From positions 2,604,001-2,668,000 of the forward strand of contig NZ_CP088252.1 in assembly GCF_021117385.1 (NCBI RefSeq): a stretch of DNA of 64,000 nucleotides, given 5' to 3'. Shown one piece after another: positions 54,986 to 62,686 of the stretch; position 1 is the first letter of the stretch, and every line of letters starts with the position of its first letter. The translations under genes were made by a program, and so were the position numbers. The notes beneath the pieces are model-generated. The model ran no database searches, was not told the DNA's origin, and saw only the letters and a program-made list of their open reading frames with translations. The DNA comes from Frateuria soli (GTDB lineage Bacteria > Pseudomonadota > Gammaproteobacteria > Xanthomonadales > Rhodanobacteraceae).

Positions 54986-56356
54986 TTAGTGCACCTTGCG
55001 CCGCAGGTAGTTCAACAGATCGATGCGGGTGATCAGCCCCAGGAACTGGTCGCCGTCGACCACGATCGCCACGTGCCCGCGCTCGAACACCGGCAGCAGC
55101 GCCTCGATCGGCGAGTGCACGTCGAGCTTGGTGAGCGAGGTGATCATCGCGGTGGACACCGGGTCGCGGAAGCGCACCTCGTTGGCGTGCACGTGCATCA
55201 ACACGTCCGACTCGTCCAGGATGCCGACCAGCTTCTGGCCGTCCATGACCGGCAGCTGCGAGACGTCGTACAGCTTCATGCGGGTGTAGGCGGTCATCAG
55301 CAGTTCGTTCGGGCCGACCACCACCGTGTCGCGCTGCGCGAACGGGCGCAGCAGCAGGTCGCGCAGGTCGCCGTGCTGCTGGCGCTCGAGGAAGCCGTTG
55401 TCGAGCATCCAGTAGTCGTTGTACATCTTCGAGAGGTACTTGTTGCCGGTGTCGCAGACCAGCGTCACCACTCGCTTGGCCGTGCCCTGCTCGCGGCAGT
55501 ACCTGAGCGCGGCGGCGAGCAGCGTGCCGGTGGAGGAGCCGCCCAGGATGCCCTCCTTTGCCAGCAACTCGCGGGCGGTGAGGAAGCTCTCCTTGTCGGA
55601 GATGGCGTAGGCCTTCTTCACGCGCGAGAAGTCGCTGATGGTCGGCAGGAAGTCCTCGCCGATGCCCTCGACCATCCAGCTGGCGGACTTGTCCGACAAC
55701 GTGCCCTCGTTGATGTACTGCGCAAGGATCGAACCGACCGGGTCCGCCAGCACGATCTCGGTGTCCGGCGAATGTTCGGCGAAGTACTGGGAGAGGCCGG
55801 TCATGGTGCCGGAGGAGCCGCAGCCGACCACCACCGCGTCGACGCGACCGTCCATCTGCCGGAGGATTTCAGGGCCGGTCGTCTGGATGTGCGCGCGCGG
55901 GTTGTCCGGATTGCCGAACTGGTTGATGAAGTAGGCACCGGGCGTCTCGCGGGCGATCCGCTCGGCCATGTCCTGGTAGTACTCCGGATGGCCCTTGGCG
56001 ACGTCCGAGCGGGTCAGCACCACCTCGGCGCCCATCGCCTTGAGGTTGAAGATCTTCTCGCGGCTCATCTTGTCCGGCACGACCAGGATCAGCCGGTAGC
56101 CCTTGGCCTGCGCGACCAGTGCGAGCCCCAGGCCGGTATTGCCGGCGGTGCCCTCGACCAGGGTGGCGCCCGGCCGGATCCGGCCCGCGCGCTCGGCGCC
56201 CTCGATCATGGACAGGCCGATGCGGTCCTTGATCGACCCGCCCGGGTTGGCGCTCTCGAGCTTGAGGAACAGTTCGCACAGCCCCGTGTCGAGGCGCTGG
56301 GCTTTCACCATCGGGGTGTTCCCGATCAGTTCGAGCACGCTTTGGTTGACCGTCAT
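54986..56356 (-). CDS. Cystathionine beta-synthase with two C-terminal CBS domains
   Basis: A 456-residue PLP enzyme that condenses serine and homocysteine to cystathionine. The catalytic domain (about 1-320) has the PLP lysine K43 in NPGGSIKDRIG, TAGNTGLGLA and the phosphate-binding GCGSSGTMTG. A CBS pair follows (about 335-455: LYDVSQLPVMDGQKLVGIL, GHVAIVVDGDQFLGLITRID). The CBS module may bind S-adenosylmethionine or nucleotides, as in eukaryotic enzymes, but this is inference. With the metB-type enzyme it would form the reverse transsulfuration route from homocysteine to cysteine. glmS follows after about 70 bases. Confidence 0.94.
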   Translation of the reverse strand: MTVNQSVLELIGNTPMVKAQRLDTGLCELFLKLESANPGGSIKDRIGLSMIEGAERAGRIRPGATLVEGTAGNTGLGLALVAQAKGYRLILVVPDKMSREKIFNLKAMGAEVVLTRSDVAKGHPEYYQDMAERIARETPGAYFINQFGNPDNPRAHIQTTGPEILRQMDGRVDAVVVGCGSSGTMTGLSQYFAEHSPDTEIVLADPVGSILAQYINEGTLSDKSASWMVEGIGEDFLPTISDFSRVKKAYAISDKESFLTARELLAKEGILGGSSTGTLLAAALRYCREQGTAKRVVTLVCDTGNKYLSKMYNDYWMLDNGFLERQQHGDLRDLLLRPFAQRDTVVVGPNELLMTAYTRMKLYDVSQLPVMDGQKLVGILDESDVLMHVHANEVRFRDPVSTAMITSLTKLDVHSPIEALLPVFERGHVAIVVDGDQFLGLITRIDLLNYLRRKVH

Positions 56357-56430
56357 GGGGACTCCGTCGGAAGGCGGCGCCCGCAGGCGCTGGACAAGCC
56401 AGCAATGATAACCGAGCCGTCCGGGCAAGC

Positions 56431-56490
56431 TGTAGGAGCGCACCCGGGCGGGACCGTCATGCATGGTCGCGCCCAGGCGCGCTCCTGCAG
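56431..56490. repeat. Family A palindrome
   Basis: TGTAGGAGCGCACCCGGGCG and the inverse GCGCCCAGGCGCGCTCCTGCA enclose a short core with a small ATGCAT palindrome. It lies upstream of cbs, between cbs and the DUF465 gene. Confidence 0.75.
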
Positions 56491-56567
56491 GGGTTTTGCG
56501 CGGACGGAAACACGCGGCCCCGGCGCTTCTCGAAGAAGGGCCGGGGCCGGCGGGGAAAACGTTGGGG

Positions 56568-56795
56568 TTAGTGGATCTGCGGGACTCGCGCATCCCACAT
56601 GCGTTGCAGGCGTTCCTTGGCGTGGAGTTTTTCCTTCTTCATGCCGGCCAAGGTGACATCGTCGATGGGAAGCACGCCGATTTCGGCATCGTGCACCTTG
56701 CTTTTCAGTTCCCGGTGGTGCTGGTAAAGCCGACGGAACTCGGCGTCGGCTTTCATCAAGGCTTCGACATCGTCACGCTGCTGGTTTTCGAACAT
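56568..56795 (-). CDS. DUF465 (YdcH-like) small protein
   Basis: A 75-residue, charged, mostly helical protein of the DUF465/YdcH family. It has the pattern ADAEFRRLYQHHRELKSKVH with a conserved His/Arg helix, and LAGMKKEKLHAKERL at the C-terminal half. Family members are common in proteobacteria, but their role is unknown. A very good GAGGAGG lies seven to eight bases before the ATG, so it is surely expressed. It stands alone. Confidence 0.9.
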   Translation of the reverse strand: MFENQQRDDVEALMKADAEFRRLYQHHRELKSKVHDAEIGVLPIDDVTLAGMKKEKLHAKERLQRMWDARVPQIH

Positions 56796-57140
56796 GATCC
56801 GACCTCCTCGCGAGATGAGCGGGCGCGTGATCGGCACGCCCGCGGCGGATGAAGCGCGCGCGCCCACGCCCCGTACGCATGAGAGCGAAACAGGGACCAA
56901 CAGTGCGGGGGAAATGGGCGCATGTTTCAGGTCAGTGAGCCATGGAACGGATGTGCCGTGGCAGCCCTGACCCTACTCCCGCCCCCGGGGCCGCGCAAGC
57001 CACCGCGGGAAGCCGCGAGGGCATGCGGTTTTCACGGTTGAGCTCGCCTCCGGGGGGATGGGTCCCTGCAGGAGCGCACCTGCGCGCGACCACCATCCCG
57101 GTCGTGCGCAGGTGCGCTCCTGAAAGGTCTGCACCGGGGC
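56796..57140. other. Intergenic region with one family A element
   Basis: Apart from the leader of the DUF465 gene and the family A palindrome at 57066-57123, nothing gene-like is supported. Short frames here have no ribosome binding site and read as repeats of Arg/Pro, as expected for GC-rich non-coding DNA. Confidence 0.55.
57066..57123. repeat. Family A palindrome
   Basis: CTGCAGGAGCGCACCTGCGC and the inverse GTGCGCAGGTGCGCTCCTG form a long stem with a short CA-rich loop. It is downstream of the DUF4398-like pair and may end its transcript. Confidence 0.78.
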
Positions 57141-57800
57141 TCAGTGGCCCTTGGTGCCTTTGCTCGAACTCTTCTTCGGCGCGGGCTTTTCGGCCGCAGG
57201 CGAGGCGGACTCGTCACCCTGCAGCTGCGAACGCATGGCACGCGCGGCCTGGGCGGCCGCCTCGGCCTCGCGGCGTGCGGCGCGGGCGACGCGGCTCTGC
57301 GCGGCGGCCAGCTTCTTGGCCCGCTCCGCCTCGGCACGCGCCTGCTCGGCGGCCTGCGAAGCCTCCATGCCCTGCTGCTGCAGTCGGGCGGCCTCTTCCT
57401 GGGCCATCTGGTACTGCATGCGCTGGCGCTCCAGTTCCATGCGGGCGGCCTCGGCCTCGCGGCGGCTGGCCTCCAGCAGGATCTGGGCGTGCTCGCGATC
57501 GAGCTGGTCGAGCTTTTCGCGGGCGTCCTGCAACTGCGCGGCCGCCTTGGCCAGGTCGACCCGGCGTTCGGCCAGGTACAGCGCATGCGGGCGTTCGCTG
57601 CGGCTGGCCTGTTCCAGGCGGTCGATGGCCGCATGCGCGAGCGCCTGCTCGGCCTGGGCATAGGTGCCCAGCGTGGGATCGCTGGCCAGCTGGTCGAGGC
57701 TGGAATTGAGACGGTTCACGTCCATGTCGTCCTGGCGTGCCAGGGCCGGGCCGGCCAGCGCCATCAGGCCGACCAGCAAGGTGGTGGCAAGGCGCTTCAT
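57141..57800 (-). CDS. Exported coiled-coil protein, DUF4398-related
   Basis: A 219-residue exported protein. A signal peptide (MKRLATTLLVGLMALAGPALA) is followed by a short helical domain (about 25-95) and a long Ala/Glu/Arg-rich coiled coil (about 95-190). The tail (KPAPKKSSSKGTKGH) is rich in lysine and serine. It overlaps the stop of the lipoprotein gene upstream by four bases, so the two are co-translated. Such pairs often precede an OmpA-like protein, but none is adjacent here. Function unknown; a structural role in the periplasm is likely. Confidence 0.75.
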   Translation of the reverse strand: MKRLATTLLVGLMALAGPALARQDDMDVNRLNSSLDQLASDPTLGTYAQAEQALAHAAIDRLEQASRSERPHALYLAERRVDLAKAAAQLQDAREKLDQLDREHAQILLEASRREAEAARMELERQRMQYQMAQEEAARLQQQGMEASQAAEQARAEAERAKKLAAAQSRVARAARREAEAAAQAARAMRSQLQGDESASPAAEKPAPKKSSSKGTKGH

Positions 57801-58375
57801 CGCTGGCCTCCATCATTCGTCTGGTTGCCCGTCGAAGGCGCGGGCATCGGCTGGAAGCCGCCGTCCTGCGGCAGCGGCGCGGACAGCACCGAGGCCGACG
57901 GGGCCGGCATGTCCTGCAGGGTCTCCGGCGAACTGCTGGCGGCGGCCGGCGCGGGCGCCGGGGCCGGGCGCGCGTGGGCCTCGGTCTGCTCGCGCAGGCG
58001 GGTGTTCTCCTCGACCTTGGCCTGGATCTGCGCCCGAGCGCTGCCCAGCCGGGCGCGGGTACGGGCCAGTTCGGCGTCGGCCCGGGCCTCCTCCGCCAGG
58101 TTGGCCGCGTCGGCATACTTGCGGGCCGCCATGGCGGCCTGGGCCTGCTGGAACTTGGCCTGGGCGAATCCGAGGTCCACCGGGTCGTAGTCGGCCGCGC
58201 CGGCATCGCGGGCGGACTGCAGCAGCGCCTGGGCCTGGTTCATGGACGCGTCCGGCGGTGGCACGGTGGCACAGCCGGCCAGCGCCAGCATCAGCGCCAC
58301 CAGGGTCAAGCCGCCCGCCGCCTTGCCGATACGCTTGATGCGCCCGGGCGGCCGGGAAAAGATGTGCACCATCAC
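57797..58375 (-). CDS. DUF4398-type lipoprotein
   Basis: A 192-residue lipoprotein. The lipobox reads LALAGC with the modified Cys at about residue 35. A helical DUF4398-like domain follows (SMNQAQALLQSARDAGAADY, LAEEARADAELARTRA), and then a Pro/Ala/Ser-rich low-complexity tail. It is coupled to the next gene by ATGA overlap and divergent from pilU. It is probably an outer-membrane-anchored periplasmic protein. Confidence 0.8.
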   Translation of the reverse strand: MMVHIFSRPPGRIKRIGKAAGGLTLVALMLALAGCATVPPPDASMNQAQALLQSARDAGAADYDPVDLGFAQAKFQQAQAAMAARKYADAANLAEEARADAELARTRARLGSARAQIQAKVEENTRLREQTEAHARPAPAPAPAAASSSPETLQDMPAPSASVLSAPLPQDGGFQPMPAPSTGNQTNDGGQR

Positions 58376-58469
58376 TCAGTCCTCGCGCAGTGTCGCCGCG
58401 TATTGTGGGCAGGCATAATCTTGCTTTGCAACGCGCCACAAGAAAGCGCGATCACCTCAGGGGTCCTTC

Positions 58470-59585
58470 GTGGATATCGGTTACTTCCTCAAGCTGATGG
58501 TAGACAAGGGCGCGTCGGACATGTTCCTGACCACCGGCGCCCCGGTGAACATCAAGGTCGAGGGCAAGCTCTACCCGCTGGGCAACACCGGCCTGCCTGG
58601 CGGCATGGTCAAGAAGATCGCCTACTCGCTGATGGACGAGGGCCAGGTACCCCAGTTCGAGCGCGACCTGGAGCTCAACATGGCGCTGGCGGTGAAGGAA
58701 GCCGGTCGCTTCCGCATCAACGTGTTCAAGCAGCGCGGCGAAGTGGGCATGGTGATCCGCGCGATCAAGAGCGAGATCCCCTCGATCGACCAACTGCAGC
58801 TGCCGACCATCTTCCGCGACCTGATCATGGAGCAGCGCGGCCTGATCCTGGTCGTCGGCGCCACCGGCTCGGGCAAGTCGACCACGCTGGCGGCGATGCT
58901 CGACCATCGCAACTCCAACTCGCCGGGCCACATCCTCACCATCGAGGACCCGATCGAGTACCTGCACCGCCACAAGAAGTCGATCATCAACCAGCGCGAG
59001 GTCGGGCTGGACACGCACAGCTACCACGAGGCGCTGAAGAACGCGATGCGCGAGGCGCCGGACGTGATCATGATCGGCGAGATCCGCGACACCGACACGA
59101 TGGAGGCGGCGGTCGCCTTCTCCGAAACCGGCCACCTGTGCCTGGCGACGCTGCATTCGAACAACGCCGACCAGACGCTGGAGCGCATCCTCAACTTCTT
59201 CCCCGAATCGGCGCACAAGAACGTGCTGATGAACCTGGCGCTCAACCTGCGCGCGGTGATCAGCCAGCGCCTGGTGATCGGCAAGGACGGTCGCCGCGTG
59301 CCGGCGGTGGAGGTGCTGCTCAACACGCCGCTGATCCGCGACATGATCCGCCGTGGCCAGATCCACGAGATCAAGGAAGCGATGGACCGCAGCCTGCAGG
59401 AAGGCATGCAGACCTTCGACCAGTCGCTGTACAAGCTCTACAAGAGCGGGCGCATCGAACTGGAGGAGGCGCTGGCCAAGGCCGACTCGCGCGATGGCCT
59501 GGCGCTGAAGATCCGCCTGTCCGAAGGCGGCGGTGCCGAAGCCACCGAACTGGTCGGAAACGATCCGTACGGGTTGGGGTTCTAA
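58470..59585 (+). CDS. pilU: Type IV pilus retraction ATPase PilU
   Basis: A 371-residue PilT/PilU ATPase that drives pilus retraction. Walker A is GATGSGKST (130-138), the Asp box DPIEYLHRHKKS and the Walker B region APDVIMIGEIRDTDTMEAA follow, and the His box is TLHSNNADQTLERI. The N-terminus (MDIGYFLKLMVDKGASDMFL) and length fit PilU better than PilT. The start is GTG 58470. No pilT is next to it, which is unusual because the two are often paired. A terminator follows. Confidence 0.9.
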   Translation: MDIGYFLKLMVDKGASDMFLTTGAPVNIKVEGKLYPLGNTGLPGGMVKKIAYSLMDEGQVPQFERDLELNMALAVKEAGRFRINVFKQRGEVGMVIRAIKSEIPSIDQLQLPTIFRDLIMEQRGLILVVGATGSGKSTTLAAMLDHRNSNSPGHILTIEDPIEYLHRHKKSIINQREVGLDTHSYHEALKNAMREAPDVIMIGEIRDTDTMEAAVAFSETGHLCLATLHSNNADQTLERILNFFPESAHKNVLMNLALNLRAVISQRLVIGKDGRRVPAVEVLLNTPLIRDMIRRGQIHEIKEAMDRSLQEGMQTFDQSLYKLYKSGRIELEEALAKADSRDGLALKIRLSEGGGAEATELVGNDPYGLGF

Positions 59586-59600
59586 GCTCCGACCGAGAAA

Positions 59601-59624
59601 AAAGGGCGCAGCGATGCGCCCTTT
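59601..59624 (+). terminator. Intrinsic terminator after pilU
   Basis: A ten-base perfect stem (AAAGGGCGCA at 59601-59610, TGCGCCCTTT at 59615-59624) with a four-base loop is followed by CTTTGC. It lies 15 bases after the pilU stop. Confidence 0.85.
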
Positions 59625-59630
59625 CTTTGC

Positions 59631-59788
59631 GCCCTCTCCCCTCCGCGGATGAGGGCCGGGTGAGGGGCCGCACTGGCGGCGAAGTACCGCTCGAAGCCGC
59701 GGCGATTGCAGCCCACCCATCACACAGGCAAGCATCTTCGCGAGCCCCGGCCACCTCACCCCGACCCTCTCCGCGGAGGGGAGAGGGA
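59631..59788. repeat. Family B long inverted repeat
   Basis: GCCCTCTCCCCTCCGCGGAT and GGGTGAGGGGCC on the left are answered by CACCTCACCCCGACC and CTCTCCGCGGAGGGGAGAGG on the right, about 100 bases apart. The core between the arms looks unique and carries no gene. It lies between the convergent pilU and maiA genes. Confidence 0.7.
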
Positions 59789-59819
59789 GCAAAGCGGTGG
59801 CCCCGCAGGTAATGAACGT

Positions 59820-60479
59820 TTACGGCGCGTCCGGCTGGCGCTCGGGCAGGGCCTGCTGGAACGCCTCCAGCGCGTTGCACGCCTCGTGGATGCGCGCGAT
59901 GGTCGGCCAGCGTTCCATCGGCAGCTTCCAGCGCAGTGCGTTGTACACCTGCGGCACCAGGCAGGCGTCCGCCAGGCCCGGCATGTCGCCGTGGCAGTAG
60001 CGGCCGGTGGCGCTGCTGTTGGCCAGCATCGCCTCCAGCGCGTCGAAGCCGGTCTCGATCCAGTGCCGCGACCAGGCCAGCTTCCGTGCCTCGTCGGCTC
60101 CCAGCTCGCCCTCCAGGTACTGCAGCACGCGCAGATTCCCCAGCGGATGGATGTCGCAGGCGACCGCCAGCGCCAGCGCGCGCACGCGGGCGCGGCTGCG
60201 TGCATCGGCCGGCAGCAGCGGCGGCTCGGCGACGGTCTCTTCCAGGTACTCCATGATCGCCATCGACTGGGTGATCACCCGCTCGCCGTCGCGCAGGCAG
60301 GGGATCAGCTGTTGCGGATTGAGCGCGCGGTAGGCGTCGCCATGCTGCTCGCCACCGTCGCGCAGCAGGTGCACCGGGCGCGTCTCGTAGCGCAGCCCCT
60401 TGAGGTTGAGCGCGATGCGCACGCGGTACGCCGCGCTGGAGCGCCAGTAGCCGTACAACGCCAACAGTTCCGCTGCCAT
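59820..60479 (-). CDS. maiA: Maleylacetoacetate isomerase (zeta-class glutathione transferase)
   Basis: A 219-residue glutathione-transferase fold protein. The zeta-class motif SSAAYRVRIALNLKGL (SSCxWRVRIAL type, with Ala in place of Cys), NPQQLIPCL and QSMAIMEYLEE in the glutathione site are clear. It probably isomerises maleylacetoacetate in tyrosine or homogentisate breakdown. The usual partner fumarylacetoacetase gene is not in the window. AGGGAGA precedes the ATG at 60479. Loss of the active-site Cys does not exclude activity, because Ser is the main catalytic residue. Confidence 0.87.
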   Translation of the reverse strand: MAAELLALYGYWRSSAAYRVRIALNLKGLRYETRPVHLLRDGGEQHGDAYRALNPQQLIPCLRDGERVITQSMAIMEYLEETVAEPPLLPADARSRARVRALALAVACDIHPLGNLRVLQYLEGELGADEARKLAWSRHWIETGFDALEAMLANSSATGRYCHGDMPGLADACLVPQVYNALRWKLPMERWPTIARIHEACNALEAFQQALPERQPDAP

Positions 60480-60668
60480 GGAGATTCTCCCTGCCGATAG
60501 TGGTGGCAGGATAAACCGGGCAGGTGCCGCCACGCGCGTCCCGACGGCGCACCGCCTCGCCCGGTTGCGGCGTTGCATCATCGGAACCCGCGCCGGACAA
60601 TAGGCGGTTCGCGCCCTCGCCGGGCGCATCCGGTCGAACTGCAATCCCTTTCCCTGAGGAGTGGCGCC

Positions 60669-61847
60669 GTGTCCATCACCCGCATGAGCGATCTGGAGCT
60701 GCGCGGCAAGCGCGTGCTGATCCGCGAAGACCTGAACGTGCCGATCGACGAGGGCCGCATCACCTCGACCCAGCGCCTGGATGCCGCGCTGCCGACCATC
60801 GAGGCGGCGCGCGATGCCGGCGCGAAAGTGATGGTGCTCTCGCACCTGGGTCGGCCGAAGGAAGGCCAGTTCGACGCCGAGTCCTCGCTCGCCCCGGTGG
60901 CGAAGTGGCTGGGCGACAAGCTCGGCACGCCGGTGCGGCTGGTCGCCGATTACCTGGATGGTGTCGACGTTGCCGACGGCGAAGTCGTCGTGCTGGAAAA
61001 CTGCCGCATGAACGTCGGCGAGGGCAAGGACGACGAGGCGCTGTCGAAGAAATACGCCGCGCTGTGCGACGTCTTCGTCATGGATGCCTTCGGCACCGCT
61101 CACCGCGCGCAGGCTTCCACCCACGGCGTGATCCGCTTTGCGCCGCAGGTCGCCGCCGGTCCGCTGCTGTGGGCCGAACTGGACGCGTTGGGCAAGGCGC
61201 TCGAACAGCCGGCGAAACCGCTGCTGGCGATCGTGGCCGGTTCCAAGGTGTCGACCAAGCTCACGCTGCTGGACAACCTGATTGGCAAGGTGGACCAGCT
61301 GATCGTGGGCGGCGGCATCGCCAACACCTTCATCGCCGCGGCCGGCCATGGCGTGGGCAACTCGCTGTACGAACCGGACCTGATCGAGGCGGCCAAGAAG
61401 GTGATCGCGGACGCCAGGCGCCGCGGCGCCGAGGTGCCGCTGCCGGTCGACGTGGTGGTGGCGCCGGAGTTTTCGGCCAATGCGCCAGCCACGGTCAAGC
61501 CGGTCGACGCGGTCAAGGACGGCGAGATGATCCTCGACATCGGCCCGGAAACCGCGCGCCGCTATGCCGAGCTGATCGCCAAAGCCGGCACGGTGGTGTG
61601 GAACGGCCCGGTCGGCGTGTTCGAGTTCGACGCCTTCGGCAAGGGCACCGAAACGCTGGCGCACGCGATCGCCGACTCCAGCGCGTTCTCGATCGCCGGC
61701 GGCGGCGACACCCTGGCCGCGGTGGACAAGTACGGCATCGCCGACAAGGTGTCCTACATCTCCACCGGCGGCGGCGCGTTCCTGGAATTCCTGGAAGGCA
61801 AGGAGCTGCCGGCGGTGGCCGCACTCAAGGCGCGTGCGAACGGCTGA
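60669..61847 (+). CDS. pgk: Phosphoglycerate kinase
   Basis: A 392-residue glycolytic kinase that forms ATP from 1,3-bisphosphoglycerate. Typical segments are [41 protein letters not shown]-like AGSKVSTKL and the ATP-site [13 protein letters not shown]. The start is GTG 60669, seven bases after GAGGAG and giving the same N-terminal length as the E. coli enzyme; ATG 60684 is too far from that site. The first residues of the next gene overlap its stop (TGATG). Confidence 0.97.
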   Translation: MSITRMSDLELRGKRVLIREDLNVPIDEGRITSTQRLDAALPTIEAARDAGAKVMVLSHLGRPKEGQFDAESSLAPVAKWLGDKLGTPVRLVADYLDGVDVADGEVVVLENCRMNVGEGKDDEALSKKYAALCDVFVMDAFGTAHRAQASTHGVIRFAPQVAAGPLLWAELDALGKALEQPAKPLLAIVAGSKVSTKLTLLDNLIGKVDQLIVGGGIANTFIAAAGHGVGNSLYEPDLIEAAKKVIADARRRGAEVPLPVDVVVAPEFSANAPATVKPVDAVKDGEMILDIGPETARRYAELIAKAGTVVWNGPVGVFEFDAFGKGTETLAHAIADSSAFSIAGGGDTLAAVDKYGIADKVSYISTGGGAFLEFLEGKELPAVAALKARANG

Positions 61848-62491
61848 TGCTCTGCCTGTTCGACCTCGATGGCACGCTGATCGATTCCGAGCACGGCATC
61901 ACCGCGTGCGTGAAGCACGCGCTGGAGCGCCTGCGCGTGGCGATCCCGGCCGCGGAGGACCTGCGTCGCTGGATCGGCCCGCCGCTGCGGCACAGCTTCG
62001 CGCCGCTGCTGGGCCATGACGCGGCGCGGGTCGAGGCGGCGATCGAGCACTACCACGAGCGTTTCGATACGCACGGCTGGCGCGAGCACACCGTCTACCC
62101 CGGCATCGAGCCGCTGATCGGCCGCCTGCTCGACGCCGGCCACCAGCTGGCCATCGTCACCGGCAAGCCGCACCGGCATGCCGAACCGATCCTGGCGCAG
62201 CTGCCGTTCGGTCATGCCTTCCTGCGCCTGTACGGGCCGGCCCCGTCCAGTGCACACAGCGAGAAGGCCGACATGGTCGCCGCCGCCATGGCGGACTTCG
62301 GCGCCAAGGCGAAGGAGACGGTGATGATCGGCGACCGGCACTTCGACATCGAGGGCGCGGTGGCCAATCGCGTGCGCGGCATCGGGGTGTTGTGGGGCTT
62401 CGGCAGCCGCGCCGAGCTGGAACAGGCCGGCGCCGCGGCGATCGCCGCCACGCCCGAGGAACTTGGCACGCTGCTCGATCCGGGCGTCTGA
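61847..62491 (+). CDS. HAD-family phosphatase (Gph-like)
   Basis: A 214-residue HAD hydrolase with DLDGTLIDSE (nucleophile Asp6, Asp8), motif II IVTGKP, motif III lysine in SEKADMV, and motif IV MIGDRHFDIEGA. It resembles phosphoglycolate phosphatase (Gph), which removes 2-phosphoglycolate, but substrate specificity in this family is broad. It shares a base with the pgk stop, so it is translationally coupled to it. Co-expression with pgk would fit removal of toxic phosphorylated side-products. Confidence 0.88.
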   Translation: MLCLFDLDGTLIDSEHGITACVKHALERLRVAIPAAEDLRRWIGPPLRHSFAPLLGHDAARVEAAIEHYHERFDTHGWREHTVYPGIEPLIGRLLDAGHQLAIVTGKPHRHAEPILAQLPFGHAFLRLYGPAPSSAHSEKADMVAAAMADFGAKAKETVMIGDRHFDIEGAVANRVRGIGVLWGFGSRAELEQAGAAAIAATPEELGTLLDPGV

Positions 62492-62506
62492 CACGGTCTG
62501 CTTGTT

Positions 62507-62553
62507 GGCAGGAGCACACCTGTGCGCGACCGCCAGACATCACGGTCGAGCAA
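62507..62553. repeat. Partial family A element
   Basis: GGCAGGAGCACACCTGTGCG matches the left arm of the family. The right arm is broken after CACGGTCGAGC. It lies after the phosphatase gene. Confidence 0.5.
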
Positions 62554-62577
62554 AGCGAGCACCCTGAATGAGATCTG

Positions 62578-62675
62578 CCCCTCCCCTGCTTGCAGGGGAG
62601 GGTTGGGGAGGGGTGCTCTGCAGGCTCCGAACGGGCCAACCCCTCCCAACCTCCCCCTGCATGCAGGGGAGGAGC
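62578..62675. repeat. Family B long inverted repeat
   Basis: CCCCTCCCCTGCTTGCAGGG and GAGGGTTGGGGAGGGG on the left are inverted on the right as CCCCTCCC-AACCTCCCCC and TGCATGCAGGGGAGG. The outer ends match the copy at 20.7 kb. It separates the convergent phosphatase and transketolase genes. Confidence 0.72.
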
Positions 62676-62686
62676 CCAGCTTGTGA

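Noticed and set aside
54989-56656. Long plus-strand open frame opposite cystathionine beta-synthase
   Set aside because: The minus strand holds the full enzyme with PLP lysine and CBS domains; the plus frame is a shadow.
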